Positions 10,340 through 22,097 are shown, numbered from the stretch's first letter. The stretch is 64,000 nucleotides of DNA from Molossus alvarezi (GCA_037176705.1 CM073889.1:100209890-100273889), one strand, 5' to 3'. The notes: generated by a model from the sequence alone, not told the origin. Numbers and translations: made by a program.

Positions 10340-12300
10340 CTAAAAAATGAAGAGAAATAAAAATTACACTTGTACATTTAAAAATACTGATCAAAGCAAA
10401 AATCATAATAGAAACTTTGAAATAGTTAGTACTGAATGATAATGAAAATACTATCTATCAAACTTGAAGGATGAAGATAAAGCAATATGTGGAGGAAAAT
10501 TTATAGCCTTGAATTCTGATACTATAAAGAGAAGTTATTTAATAATGAACTAAAATAGAAAAAATAAACAAATTAAAATCAAAGATTATAGTGAGAAATA
10601 TAAGAATAAGAAATTAACAAAACAAAATAAAAATACAATAGAGAAAATTAACAAAGCAAAAGACGTCTCTTTAAAAGACTAGCCTCTGGTGAAGTTGATT
10701 AAAGACAGGGGCAGGAGAAGTAGAAAATCAAATAATATTAGGAAAGAAAGGAGGGAGCTAACTTTAGAATCTATAATTATTTTAAAAGATCATAAGAAAA
10801 TAATATGAAGAGCTTTAGGCCAATACATTTGAAAACTTAAGTAAAATCTAAGAGAATTTCTTAGAAGATTATAATGAATTTACAAAAATGGTTTTTAAGA
10901 CTAATAGAAAATCAGATGAGTCTTATAATCAGTAAATGCATTGAATAAGTAATTTAAAATCTTCCCACACAGAAAACAATAGGTCCAGATGGTGTGACAG
11001 GCAAGTTCTCTCTGACATGCAATGAGTAAACTACTTCATCTTCTGTATAACCCTCTTAGAGTATAAGAGAAGGCCTATTTTGTAAGATCATTAAAGTATG
11101 AAAAAGAAAAAATGACAGGCCAATCTCATTCATGAGTAAAGCTGAAAAATAACAGATAAACCAAATACAGAGATATATTTTTTAAATGTATATAATTATC
11201 AATTTGTATTTTTTTCAAGGAATTAGATATAATAGCTTAACATTAGAAAATCTGTTAGGGTAATTCACCAGAGTAATGGAGTACAGGAGACTAATCATAT
11301 AATCATCTCAGAAAAGGAGGTGAAAGCATGTGATAAAATATAATGGTTATTCCAAATTAAAGTTTTAGCAACCTGGGAATTGACTGGAGCTTCCTTACCT
11401 GATAAAGGTCTAACATACTGCAACAGTGATACCTAATGGTGACATATGGAGAGCCTTCCCTTTAATATTGGGAACAACACAAGACTGTCCATCATCTCTG
11501 CCTCTATTCAACTCTGTCCTGGACATCCCTAGCCAGTACATTTAGATAAGAAAAGGAAATAAAGGGTATACAAATTAGAAAGGAAGAAATGAAACTATCA
11601 TTACTTACATATGACATAAATGTCTACAGAGATCTAAAAAAAAATATAGCAATGTATTAGAATAAATAAGAATAGGAAGGTTGCTACTTATAAGATCAAT
11701 ATATACATCCACTATATTATTATTTATCTAAAAAATGAATAATTAAAAAAATCAATATCAGTTAATATTAGAAAGAATTAACATCTATTGAAATAAAAAA
11801 AAAAAAAGTGGTAGCTGTTGATTGGACTTCACTGACCTATCAGGCCAATGGGATACCATTTACCAGCCATCACATAGTACCAGGCATTGATGAGGGTAAG
11901 TGGGAATACTCACACACTGTTACTGGGAGTGTAAATAGATTTTTAAAAAACACTGGGGAGCACCTGGGTGACATAAAAATATATAAATAAAGACACGTGT
12001 CTCCAATACCCAGCAAACTCACTTCTAGGTGTGGTCTTCATTTCTAGTCTTACACTTATGCGCCTGGAGACAAGTTCAAGGACATTTGTCACAGTGTTGT
12101 AACAGTGGAAGAAGTAGATGCAACCTAACTGTCCATCAACAAGAGAATGTTTTAACAATCTGTGAAATATTATGCAGCAATGGAAAAGAATGAGGCAGAT
12201 TTGTATATACTGACCTGAAAAGGAACTCAGGTACTAAACCACAAAAAACAAACACCTAAAGAAAACATGACTTTTTAAATACAAAACATGATTTTGTATT
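10340..12300 (+). mobile_element. Old L1 ORF2 and 3' end, heavily degenerate
   Basis: An AT-rich block with ORF2 text in order. It starts with A-rich mid-ORF2 sequence. The reverse-transcriptase region at about 11465-11625 includes GGAACAACACAAGACTGTCC and TTCAACTCTGTCCTGGACAT, and its active-site area has drifted to TATGACATAAATGTC. The C-terminal and 3' end at 11810-12300 include GTCCATCAACAAGAGAATG. Stops occur in all frames, and no piece is longer than about 70 codons. An A-run at 11790-11806 may mark an internal join between two L1 fragments. Confidence 0.8.
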
Positions 12301-12311
12301 TGTACATACAT

Positions 12312-12428
12312 TTAGACAGCAAATATTTATTGAGCACCTACTATGTACCAGGCATGTTTTTTAAGTACTAAGGATACAACAGTGATAAAAAAAGATTCCT
12401 ACCCACATGGAACTTATATTCTAGGGCA
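12312..12428 (+). repeat. L2 3' end
   Basis: AATATTTATTGAGCACCTAC, TATGTACCAGGCATG and GGAACTTATATTCTAGGG are close to the L2 3' consensus. Confidence 0.85.
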
Positions 12429-12639
12429 CAGAGTTATGGACCTTTGGGTCTATGTGGGCCTATGTGTATGTATGGACAGAAAAATTCCTAGAAGGATGCA
12501 CACTAGCCCTCAGTAGTTATCCCAAAGATAGATACAATATGGATATTCAGAGAAGGAGATACTCTAAAGCAGTCAAATTATTGAATTTGATATTGTACAA
12601 TTTGCATGTGATCTGGATGCTTTGATCATCTAAGCTTGG

Positions 12640-12795
12640 AGCTTCCCTACCTGATAAAGACTCAGTTTCCATACTTGTTAAAATAAGGGTTGTACTAGTT
12701 ATGCTAGTCCCTTCTTCATGGGGTTATGTGCTCCCAAAGAGATAATCCATTTAGAAAATTTAGCATGTGTTGGGTGCTCAATAAATGATAACCCT
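12640..12795 (+). repeat. MIR, forward, 3' half
   Basis: ACTCAGTTTCCATACTTGTT, AGGGTTGTACTAGTTATG and GTTGGGTGCTCAATAAATGA follow the MIR consensus. Confidence 0.6.
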
Positions 12796-12812
12796 TAACA
12801 TTTTCACAAAGG

Positions 12813-12827
12813 CGGGGGGGGGGGGGG
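12813..12827 (+). repeat. Poly(G) tract
   Basis: An uninterrupted run of about 14 G directly after the MIR. Such runs are unstable and prone to sequencing error, so the exact length is doubtful. Confidence 0.8.
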
Positions 12828-14440
12828 CTAACCCACAGGACCCTGGTTCCACCATGCTCCTTGCGGAGGCCCCAGCCACACGAGGGGCACACCCCTTGGG
12901 CTCCCGAGGGTCACAAGCCTCTGTTGGGGAGAAGGTGGGCACTGGCTCCGTGGGTGGAAGGGGTAGACAACCATCAAGCCAGATGTTGGCATGTCCTGCT
13001 CTCTGACTGCCTGGCTGAGGAGTAGACCCTAATAATCTGGGGTTTCTGAGATGAACTGCTCCCCTGGGCTGTTCTGAGGGTCACTAGGAACATCAGGGAG
13101 GGACTGGGGGATGCCTGTGCTTCTTTCCCTGGATGCGACAGGCCTCTTGGGAAAAGAAAAGGAATGTGCCCTGAACTGCACCATTGGCCAGCTCCATGCC
13201 CAGGTCCGTCTCCTGAGCCTGCACAGCCCTCCCTGCTGGGGGAGAGCAGGGCCCAGGGCCCAGGGCCAGTCATCTCCCCTGGGGGACTCCTTGGCTGACC
13301 AGGCACATCCTCCCCCATGCAAAACCACACGCGGCTGCCACTGGGTTCTGAAACCCCATCCCTGCCACCTCCCTGGCCAAGGGGTACCCTCCTCTTCCTC
13401 CATATAGGTGCCTGGAGAGACAGTGACGAGAGGTCAAATTCCAGGCCCCACAACAATATATCACACGCTTATCACTTCCTAAAAAGTGTGACAAGAACAT
13501 TCTCCAGACTCTCTAGAGTGAGAGGCCCCTTGAGTACTATTTACAAGATTGGACAGTTGAACATGGGCTGCCTGCAAGCATCTCCCTAGCCGAACTCTGG
13601 TCACTGCAGAACTCTCTGCTCCCAGAAGGGTAAAGGAGGCCTCATTTGGTGCACTGGTCATCTTTAGCAAGGACCCACATTCCCTGTGTTTAGAGGGTTT
13701 GGTGGCTGAAGTATATGTCACTCGTAAATGGGGTATTTTTGCAGGCTTACTGCATGAATTAACCAAACTTTTATAGAAATGGGCACCTCCCGCCCCAGCT
13801 CCTGTCATCTGGACTTTTAAGTGGTCCTACAAACTCAGGGAAGTTAGCGTGAGGGGCTGGGGAGCCAAACCTCCAGGATGGAGAAGGAAAGACAGATGAC
13901 TCTTTCTCTATCCAGTTGGCCTGGATTCAATGAACCAGAAAAGCTATTCTCATGAAGAGAAGTCTTCCCCCAAGTGATTAAAATCCAAGAGAAACTTGGA
14001 AGTGGTGAGTTGGCACCAGCCCCTAAGAAAACACCCAGAGATAAGGCTGCACGAGGCCCTGCTCCTCCTCATTAGCGGGGATGGGCAGCTTCTGGACCTG
14101 GTCGTTGTGAAAGCCATCTTACCATGGATGGGGCACTGCAACTTTGGAAAGTGCATTTAAAATAATGTATATATATAGATCTATAACTAATCAAGATATT
14201 GCACTGTTCCATAACGACTGCCATTATGATCACTGCAGTCAGTCATTCTCCAGTGCTGTGGACTAAGGAGTAGTGTCACTGTGGAGGTGGGGAGGGGCTA
14301 GAAAGGGACAACAACACTAAGGGGTTGGTCAAGCCTTCTGGAGTCCAGAGGCCAGGCTAACTCACACCCTACAGGGTGCCACACCTCTGCTACTGAAAAC
14401 TCTAAGGGCGCTCAACCTCTTAAAAATTGCTGCCATCTGC
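12828..14440. other. GC-rich unique DNA, no gene seen
   Basis: Open frames up to 160 codons (12974-13456, minus) occur on both strands in the same stretch, as expected from GC richness. None shows a domain. Confidence 0.45.
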
Positions 14441-14479
14441 TAGGTACCCCAATGTCTAGGCCACTGTACATGTTATCAT

Positions 14480-14625
14480 GACTATCCATAACTGCCCTGG
14501 GAGGTGGGCATATCACTTCACTCTAGGGGAAACTGAGGAATAAAGAGGTTAAGTCACTTGCCCAAGGTCATTTTACTAATGAGGATAGAGACCAGGGACC
14601 AGGCCTGTTTGACTCCAAGCTCCTC
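14480..14625 (-). repeat. MIR, reversed
   Basis: GGGGAAACTGAGGAATAAAG followed by GTTAAGTCACTTGCCCAAGG and a degraded 5' part. Confidence 0.85.
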
Positions 14626-15980
14626 GCTATTAGCTTCTGCTTCTCTAACCTTCAAGTTGCCCAGACCCACTAAAGTCCCCAGGAGAGAAATACCTGTATG
14701 TAGGCAGGCTCCCAAAGACGCCCAGTTTTAGCCCAGAATTGACCACATAGGACTCTGATTTCTTCCTCTACCCCTCTTCTCCTGCACCTGACCGTGGAGA
14801 GGCCAGAAACAGCAGCTGGCAAGAGAGAAGCACAGGAGAAAGCAGAAAGAAGAGATGTCACCATGCCCGGTGTTCTTCTGTCGATTCCAAACCTGGGCAG
14901 GGCCCTGTGGGTGAGGCAAGGTGGAGAAGGAGCTGGAGCTGCAGGCGGGGACAGAGATTGAGATTTGGGTTTTAAACTGGGCTGGTCTTTCAATACCTAA
15001 GAATGAAGCTGTCCCTTAATACCTAGTTGTGACCAGAAAATCTAGGGTATCTGCCCAAGATTTGATACAGGGACTGGAAAGAAAGCCCAGGAAGGGGTAT
15101 GAAATATATAGTCCAGTGAGAAAAAGAAAACTCTTTTATGATTTCGTCCTCTGACCCTGGCTCAGGGCATGAAGCACTGAAGTCAACAGCTCCTACTGTG
15201 ACTACGGGTACTCTGGGATCCCTCACCCGGGGGCAGGCACTGTGCGGACACGTCCCCCAGCTGCTGGCTCTGCTGAGTCCTCCCTCACTCGGTGGCCATT
15301 TCTCAGATGCAGACCTGCGTCTGGCTCAGTATTAAAGCTTCTCTGTTATCTATAGATCCCAACAGAGGTACGATTACCGAGTCTCCAACCCAGAATCATT
15401 TGGCATTTATTATTATCACATCATCTCCCATCACCTCTTTCTCTTTTTGATACCACTTCATTCTGGTGGCGACCGTAACAAACTTCAGTGGCCCCCAAAC
15501 AAGAAGGAGGGTAATCAGAAGAAAAAAATAGTCCAAAAATTGAAAAGATATGAATTGTCAAAGGGGGGCAAGGGTAAAAGTGGAACAAAAATGATAGCAA
15601 AAGAGCCTCTCACCTTCTCCCTAGGTGTCACACTATCAGTCATTTGGTCCAGAACACTGCTATAATTTGTCAACATTTTTTAACTCCCCCGAGAACAATG
15701 AAATGAAAACAACTAGAGCTCCAGGCCCACGGTGATGGCGCTTTCTTGGCAAGGTGCTGGGGCCCGAGGCTGGGCTGCTGCGGCCACCGCAGGAGTCATT
15801 AGGAGGGACAAGGTGTTTATATCCCGGAAGGAGAGCAAGCAAGTGTCTCTGGTGTTTCAGAAGGCACTGCCTCCTGAGACCCAGGGAGAGGCCAGCAGAG
15901 GCTGCAGAGGGGACTAAGCAACCAGCAGGTGCGTCTGCACATTCCAGCCCAGACTTCTGAATTAATCACCTGCAGGAGGC
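14626..15980. other. Unique DNA, no gene seen
   Basis: No repeat or coding signal recognised. A short frame at 15447-15665 is lysine-rich and without domain character. Confidence 0.45.
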
Positions 15981-15984
15981 ACAG

Positions 15985-16110
15985 TGGGCAGATGGGAGGG
16001 AGTTACAGGGAAAGAGTCAAACCAGCAGTCAAGGCAGCTGCTAAATTTAGCCTGGTCCCCAAAGCAGGACTTAATTAAATTAATACTGCACACTGCCCTC
16101 CCCCGCTGCA
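15985..16110. other. Candidate conserved non-coding element with homeodomain-type sites
   Basis: Repeat-free text in which AT-rich homeobox-like sites (ACTTAATTAAATTAATACTG at about 16070) stand in a GC-rich surround. The call rests on composition and motif only. Confidence 0.3.
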
Positions 16111-16790
16111 GGCCCATTCCCAGGTGGGTTTTTCTGTTTCTAGCCTGGCTCACACTATAACATGGACCTCCAAACATTGATCCCCTTGACAGGTGCCCCA
16201 GGCCAGTTCTTCTGGTGCTGGTGCTGGGAAGGAAGCACGGTTCCCAGCTGTCCTGGCCGCTCCCGCAGTGCTGAGAGCAGCTGGGAGCGAGGCCATTTGC
16301 GAGGCCATGCCAGCCCCAACTCAGGCCCCTCCACCCCTCCAGCAAGGCAAGGACCCTCACATCAGGGCAAGCATTCTGCTGACCTACTTGGGCTGTGGCT
16401 TCCCTGTGGCCAAGACTGGCTCTTCCACGGTCATTGTCTGTCCCCACGCAGAGGCCCTCAGCCCCGAGGGTGGGGCAGGAAAGGTTACCAGCACGTGAGT
16501 CAGGTGAGTGAGCTATCGGTTTCCAAATTTTCAATTCAGATCCTTCCCCTGCACGCTCCATCCTGCCATTCACCATCGTCCTTTTCATTCATAAAACTTA
16601 AGCAACTAAATAGGCATCAGGAGACCCGGGGTGGAGCATAAAAGTCAGCATCCCTCCTGAAGCTCTCTAACCTGCGCTTGGTCCTCCCTTCCTCCTGCAC
16701 AATGGAGAAGCTCAGGTCCTGAACTCCGCTGAGCTTCAGGATCCCTGCAAGCTTGGTAAGCACAGAGCCAGAGCGCCGGCCCCGCCCCAG
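16111..16790. other. GC-rich unique DNA, no gene seen
   Basis: A 208-codon minus frame (15962-16588) and a 159-codon plus frame (16162-16641) overlap in antisense. Neither shows a recognisable domain. Confidence 0.45.
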
Positions 16791-16794
16791 GCTC

Positions 16795-16915
16795 TGCGTC
16801 AGCAGGTCCAGGGTGGGGCCTGAGAATTTGCACCTTGACACACTCCCAGGTGATGCTGATGGTGCAGGTCCAGGGGCCACACTCGGGAAGGAGCTGTTCT
16901 GGGTGATGGCTGTCA
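16795..16915 (+). repeat. MER5A-type hAT (Charlie) fragment
   Basis: GGGTGGGGCCTGAGAATTTG, CTCCCAGGTGATGCTGATGG and TCCAGGGGCCACACT are the right half of MER5A. Confidence 0.85.
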
Positions 16916-17164
16916 CCCAGGCTTATCCCTGACAATTTTTTTGGACTTGCTGAGCAGCATTTTGTGGGGACACAAGTAGGATCAGACTCCTGGTCCCAGG
17001 TAACCTCCAATTCAGTGTTCCTTCCAGGAGGCTTCCTCCATGTCAGTGAGCAGGGTGGGATCCAGTGGGGGCAGGGAGCGGGATGCTTCTCCCCTCCCTG
17101 AACCATACCCAAGAAGATTCAGGCTGGGACATTCAGCCTGAGGGAGTCAGCTGCTTTCAGGGGT

Positions 17165-17285
17165 CCCAGTCAATTCAACAAACCCCTTGAGAGCTCCTTC
17201 TATGAGCCTGGCCCAATCTGGGGCTCAAATGGTTCAGGAGACCTGAAGCAGCCTCGAATCCACAGGGAGCTTAAAGTCTAGATGG
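17165..17285 (+). repeat. L2 3' end, diverged
   Basis: AGCTCCTTCTATGAGCCTGG and CACAGGGAGCTTAAAGTCTA match the L2 3' pattern in order. Confidence 0.55.
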
Positions 17286-17925
17286 CAGGCCTGAGACAGC
17301 TCAAGAGCGAAAGCGCCACACCATCTGACCGCCTATCTTCCAGTTCTGTCCAGCGGCAGCAGGAGAGGTCACGTGCTGAGAGGATGGGCCGCCAGAGGGT
17401 GGGAAAGGGGTCCTTTTCCAAGTACCTGAAAAATCCCAGGAAGGAGTGTTGCATTGGGCCAATTAGGGACATAGCCTGGGATCAGGAGTTAGTTAAATCT
17501 GCCCCACCACAGGTGTCCTTCTCCACTGGCACGCAACAGTCCGTGCCCGGAAAGGAAGCATGCCAGGCCCGTGGATTCCCTCCAACGGGGAGAACCTGCC
17601 ACCTGGACCAGTCACCCTCCATTCCTGCCTTCCTTGTCCCCACCTCCCCACTCAGGCTGCCAGCCCCAGCGGTGGCCATCTGGATTGCTGGGAGGCGGCA
17701 GGAAACCCCAGGCAGGCGGAGCAGACCCAGGGCTGCTCCCAGGAAGGGGAGGGCTCACCATGCACCCTGTCCGGCTGGGTGGCCGCCTCTACCTCCAGGC
17801 TGTCTTTCTGTGCCCTCAGAAAGCTGCCCCCAGGCAGGGCTCCCCACTGGGGGAGCCTCGGTGGCTCTCTGCTAACCTTCCACCACCGAGTGCCCAGAAT
17901 GAGTCCCCGCATTTCATGAATTCTC
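17286..17925. other. GC-rich unique DNA, no gene seen
   Basis: A 197-codon plus frame (17282-17875) overlaps two other open frames on the same strand. That points to composition rather than coding. Confidence 0.45.
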
Positions 17926-17929
17926 TTCC

Positions 17930-18900
17930 CTCCCTTTTTTTTTTTCCATTCAGGTTTCTCCTTTTGTTTTCCTACCCCCTCTCTATTCGTCTTTTCTTAA
18001 CCTTTGGAAATAATGATGTTCATTTTAAAAATCACGTAATATAAGCACACAATACAACATTCGAAAAGCATGAAAGAACATACAGTAGTCCATCCCCTCC
18101 TTACCCGCGGTTCCGCTCTCTGCGGTTTCAGTTACCCATCGTTAACCGTGGTCCAAAAACATTAAACAGGAATTCCAGAAATAAACAGTTCATAAGTTTC
18201 AAGTTGCGCCCCATTCTGAGTCGTGTGAGGAAATCTCATGCCATCCCACTCCATCCCCCCTGCGACACAAATCATCCCTTTGTCCAGGGTCTCCATTCTA
18301 CCAGACACTTGGTTCTCAGATCAACCGTCACGGGATTTGCAAGCCTTGTGTTCAAGTCACCTTGGTTTACTTTAGAATGGCCCCAAAGCTACTCTCATAG
18401 CTTTTATTACAGTATCTTGTTATAATTGTCTATTTGTATTACTAGCTACTGCTGTTAATCTCTCATTATGCCCAACTTATAAATTAAACTTTATCATAGG
18501 TTTGTCTATACAGGAAAACCATGGTACATATAGGGTTTGGTACTATCTGTGGTTTCAGGTACCCACCGAGGGGCTCAGAATGTACCCCCTACGGATACAG
18601 TGAAGTTTCTCTCTTGTCCTATGTGCTGTGTCCTGGGTCTCCTCACAGAGGGGACCTCTGCTCCCGTGTCCTGTGAGTCCTTCTAGAGATATGCTAACTG
18701 TATGCCAGATATTCACAAACTGTCTCTTTTCTACACAGATAGTGGCTTACTACACAAACTGCTTTTTTTCTTTTATAGTTTTGTTTAATTATAAAATATT
18801 CCAAATATATTAACAAATAGTGAGTCATAACAAACTCCTCCAGCATCATTACATCTCATCTGATCACATCACGTGCTGTGTTCGCCTTTGGATTTTGTTT
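17930..18900. mobile_element. Old L1 3'-UTR-like DNA split by a Tigger-type insertion
   Basis: The AT-rich flanks at 17930-18080 and 18620-18900 (for example TAATTATAAAATATTCCAAA) resemble old L1 3' ends. The Tigger-type element at 18083-18600 interrupts them. Orientation not resolved. Confidence 0.4.
18083..18600 (+). mobile_element. Tigger-type deletion derivative (MITE)
   Basis: Begins CAGTAGTCCATCCCC after a TA at 18081-18082 and continues with the subterminal CGCGGTTCCGCTCTCTGCGG. At 18377 the remnant transposase start (ATGGCCCCAAAG, residues MAPK) is followed within a few codons by the element's 3' non-coding part (TAAATTAAACTTTATCATAG). The right end CAGGTACCCACCGAGGGGCT mirrors the left. 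Essentially the whole transposase has been deleted. A different subfamily from the copy at 1-1398, whose 5' end reads CAGTCGTCCCTC. Confidence 0.85.
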
Positions 18901-19880
18901 TTAGGAATAAAACGTTACATACATGGTTGGGGCCCAATGGACCTGGCCCTGGTCCCGTTCCCCGCTACTCCCTGCCCAGCGAGAAGCTCTCTGGTGCATT
19001 GGCTATTTAGTCTCCTCCTTTTCTGCTTCTCCCTTCCTCCCGGTGACCCCCTCCTACCTAAGAAAATCCCTCCTGGGCTATGATGTGCTCAGTGGTTTTC
19101 GAGCCACCACGCAGTCTGTTTGGAATACGGCAGCATTCACAGTAGTCTCCCTGTTACCCTAACAAATGAGGTGCTATTAGAGCAGGGCCTGGCATTGCTA
19201 CAGCACCAGGCAATTGCAGGATGTTTTAAACCTCACAGACTCCCAAATAGCATTGTCCCCTTCAGTCAGAAGTCATTGCAAGTGGCATACATCACGGCTA
19301 AAAATCAATGCTTGCAAATATCCCTGCAGGAAGGCAGAAACATTAACTTCATGAATTCTCCTTCTGTTTACACACTCGTTAGGAGGATAAATGTTATTCC
19401 GACTGGGTCAGGCTCTTTGCTGCTTAGAGGAGGTCCTCTATAAAAACACGTGCTTCGATTTCCGTGTGGCCTGTGCCCCACGTTAAATGCCTGCAGTAAC
19501 TACAAAACGCAAGCTCCATCTCTTTTCTTCAGTCACTAAGTGTTGTAAGATCAAGGAAAGAGCTGTGAGCTGACTGCTTTGTTTGTCTTGCTGTAGACTG
19601 GGGCTGGGGACTGACCTGCCTGTTGTTCTTCCCACAAAGGGCACCTCATTGGTGGACATGGCTATGGGCACTCATGTAGTGGGCTGGGGCTTAGAGAGCA
19701 GCCCAGGACTCTACACCTGGCTATTTAGGGCCCTCCGGTCTTGGCAGCCACCTCCACTCTGGAAATCCAACCCACAGGGACTCTGCCAGATGTGTGCCAG
19801 GGCTCCGCCCACACCTTCCCCTCTCTGCTGGTGGCCCGACCAGTGCCACATCATGACCACCCAGAGTGGGGGCACTTCAG
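18901..19880. other. Unique DNA, no gene seen
   Basis: No repeat or coding signal recognised. Confidence 0.45.
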
Positions 19881-19884
19881 AGAC

Positions 19885-20015
19885 ACTCCCCACCAGGCAT
19901 TCATCATTTTCAAATGAGGCTACTGAGACTCAGAGACAGGGACTCAGTGGCTCAGGATGCCCAGCAGGCTGGTCCGATCAGAGACCTCAAAGGGGCCAAT
20001 GTCCTTTAGCAGGGC
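19885..20015 (-). repeat. MIR core, reversed
   Basis: TTTCAAATGAGGCTACTGAG and ACTCAGAGACAGGGACTCAG, degenerate. Confidence 0.5.
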
Positions 20016-20204
20016 TGGGCCATAGCAGGTGTGGGCCAGGGCAGGAGTGAGGAATTCTTCTCAGTCTCTGGCTCTGTCTGGGCTCCTTCCCCTGCTTGCA
20101 CTAAGGTTCCCAGGTCCCTCCTCAGCTCTGGAGATCTGTCCTTGAGCATTCGGGCTCTTATCAGAAGCTGCCCTCAGGAAAAAAGAGCTTAAAAACAAAA
20201 ACAG

Positions 20205-20515
20205 TAATTCTGTGCGCACTTTTGCACGTCACGGGTTTTGTTTTCTGCAGGACACTTTTTCTGCACTGCCTTATTTTTGCAGTGCCCGCTTTTGCCATGT
20301 ACCTTTTTGCAGTGCCCTTTGCTGTGGTGCCCCTTTTTGCAGTGCACTTTTTTGCCATGTACTTTTTTTGCAGTACATTTTTTCCACAGTGCACTTTTTT
20401 TGCGGTGCACCCTTTTTTGTTGTTGTTGTTGTTGTTGTGCACTTTTTTACAGTGCATTTTTTTTTGCAGCATGCTTTTTTTCAGTGCACTTCTGCAGTGC
20501 ACTGCAGCTATGTCC
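20205..20515 (+). repeat. Diverged minisatellite, unit about 15-17 bp
   Basis: About 16 imperfect tandem copies of a unit like TTTTTTGCAGTGCAC, with two recurring variants (GCAGTGCCC and GCCATGTAC) that partly alternate. A (GTT)n microsatellite of about seven units is embedded at 20415-20438. Because the unit lacks stop codons, three plus frames and two minus frames stay open across much of it. The longest (20161-20598, minus, 145 codons) reads as a low-complexity Lys/Cys/His peptide with an Asn run, which I do not regard as a gene. Not a known mammalian satellite to me. Confidence 0.8.
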
Positions 20516-20519
20516 AAAT

Positions 20520-21006
20520 AGTACAGAATTAGGAGGTTGCTGGCTGCATAAGTTTTGAGAGACAAGGAGGCCTGTTTGGCTCCCCTACCCAGGCTCATTG
20601 CCCATTCTCCTCCAAAGACACAGACATGAATGTTTCAGTCCTGTCCATGCTTCAACGATGCATCCTCCAGAGATCCTGACGCCAGAATGGGCAGGCAGGA
20701 CATGGAGTGGGACTGTGGCACAGGGCAGCGTTGTGGGGGAAAGAACAGTGACATGGGAGGGTGTCACTTGGCAATAGAAATGAATCCCCGGGGGATGACT
20801 AAAAGGAGGGAAAGGCTCTCCTGGGTCTGTGCAGGGTGACCTAGCTACACATGTAACGCTCAGTACTCAAGGGGTAAAGAAATGGGTCTCCACCACCGTG
20901 GGCAAAGGATCTGTGCTTTCCTCCTACTCACTGCATCCTCACAGCTCCCTCCAGCACCCACTCCCTGCCACCAACACTAATGAGAATGATTATGACATAG
21001 TTTTAG
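20520..21006. other. Unique DNA, no gene seen
   Basis: Nothing recognised. Confidence 0.45.
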
Positions 21007-21021
21007 ACTTTTCATCCTTTT

Positions 21022-21325
21022 TTTTTTTTTATCCTCACCCGAGGACATTTTTCCATTTTTTTGTGTTTTGTTTTTTTTCATCCTCACCTGAGGACATTTT
21101 TCCATTTTTTGTACAGATAGAGTGGGAGGGAGAGAGAGGAAGAGAGAGAGAGAGAGAGAGAGAGACATTGATGTGAAAGGGACACATCGAGTGGCTGCCA
21201 CCCGCACGACCAACCAGGGCCGGGGACAAACTGCAACCAAGGTACATGCCCTTAGCGGGAACCGAACCCGGGTCTCTCCGGACCGCAGGCCAACGCTCTA
21301 ACCACTGAGCAAAACCAGCCAGGGC
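21022..21325 (-). mobile_element. Ves SINE with duplicated 3' tail
   Basis: The SINE is in reverse orientation with the GTCGTGCGGGTGGCAGCCAC body. The tail module (complement of TCCTCACCTGAGGACATTTT and TCCATTTTTT) occurs twice, at 21030-21062 and 21079-21108. The copies are separated by a T/G-rich linker. A single target duplication, GACTTTTCATCCTTT, encloses the whole unit (left at 21007-21021, right at 21326-21340), so both tail copies arrived in one insertion. Confidence 0.95.
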
Positions 21326-21544
21326 GACTTTTCATCCTTTAGAGAGCATCTTGGCATCCATACATCATTTGATCCCCACAAAACCCCAGTGAGGTGGACA
21401 GAAAAGGCATTTCTTGGCTTCTTCTTGCATAGACGTGAGGAAAATAAAGAAAGAGATAAAGGAGGTAAAGAGATGGACTCGGCTGCGAAATTGGATCTCC
21501 CCACTCTGCCCAGACCACCCTAGGGGCTGTCATTGAAAGGCTGA

Positions 21545-21740
21545 AATGAGAGGGACAGGAAGAGAGGTGGATGAGGTGGGAGATTAGGGTGACAAGGAAT
21601 GTGGATCAGACAAAACCGTCCACCAGGTCCAGCTGTGGGGAGTAGGAGTCAGCCGAGTGAGAGGGAGGATGGCTGAGGCTGCGAGGAGGGTAGGGACCAC
21701 CACAGGCAGAACACAGCACATGCAAAGGCCCTGTGGGGAG
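21545..21740. repeat. Ancient dispersed repeat, family not named
   Basis: Text such as GAGGTGGGAGATTAGGGTGA and GCACATGCAAAGGCCCTGTG resembles an old dispersed family whose other end appears at 39830-40020 and 42930-43090. Confidence 0.4.
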
Positions 21741-21989
21741 AGAGAGCTCAACTCCTTTGAGAAGCGAAATGTTTAGAGCATAAATGTTGTATCTGTTTTC
21801 TTAATTAATATTAACTGATATTGGATATAAATTTTTTTTATGCCACACCTATATCCAAAATGGATTTGTGGCCACTTATGTAAAAGTAACAGATATTATA
21901 AGCAAAGGAAATCCCCAAAGACCACTTATGGAGTGAAAGCCACGCCACTCAGCCACTCAACAGCAAAGGAAGCCCCTGGGACCTTGTTG

Positions 21990-22090
21990 CCGTGCACATC
22001 CTGGTTGGGAGGTCCGGGGCGGGGCCCGAGAGTCTGCATTTCTAACAAGCGCCCAGTGCACCCGCACTGAGAACTGCGCTCCGAGCGGCA
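21990..22090 (+). repeat. MER5A-type fragment
   Basis: GGGGCGGGGCCCGAGAGTCT and GCATTTCTAACAAGCGCCCA correspond to the right half of MER5A. Confidence 0.75.
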
Positions 22091-22097
22091 AGGCGCT

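Noticed and set aside
15962..16588. 208-codon open frame, minus
   Set aside because: Fully overlapped by plus-strand frames. No splice-like boundaries or domain.
20205..20515. CRISPR-like array
   Set aside because: The units are contiguous, diverged, have no spacers, and lie in a vertebrate nuclear genome.
20161..20598. 145-codon Lys/Cys-rich frame as a possible metal-binding peptide gene
   Set aside because: It is the translation of a simple tandem repeat that is open in most frames. No start context, promoter or conserved flank.
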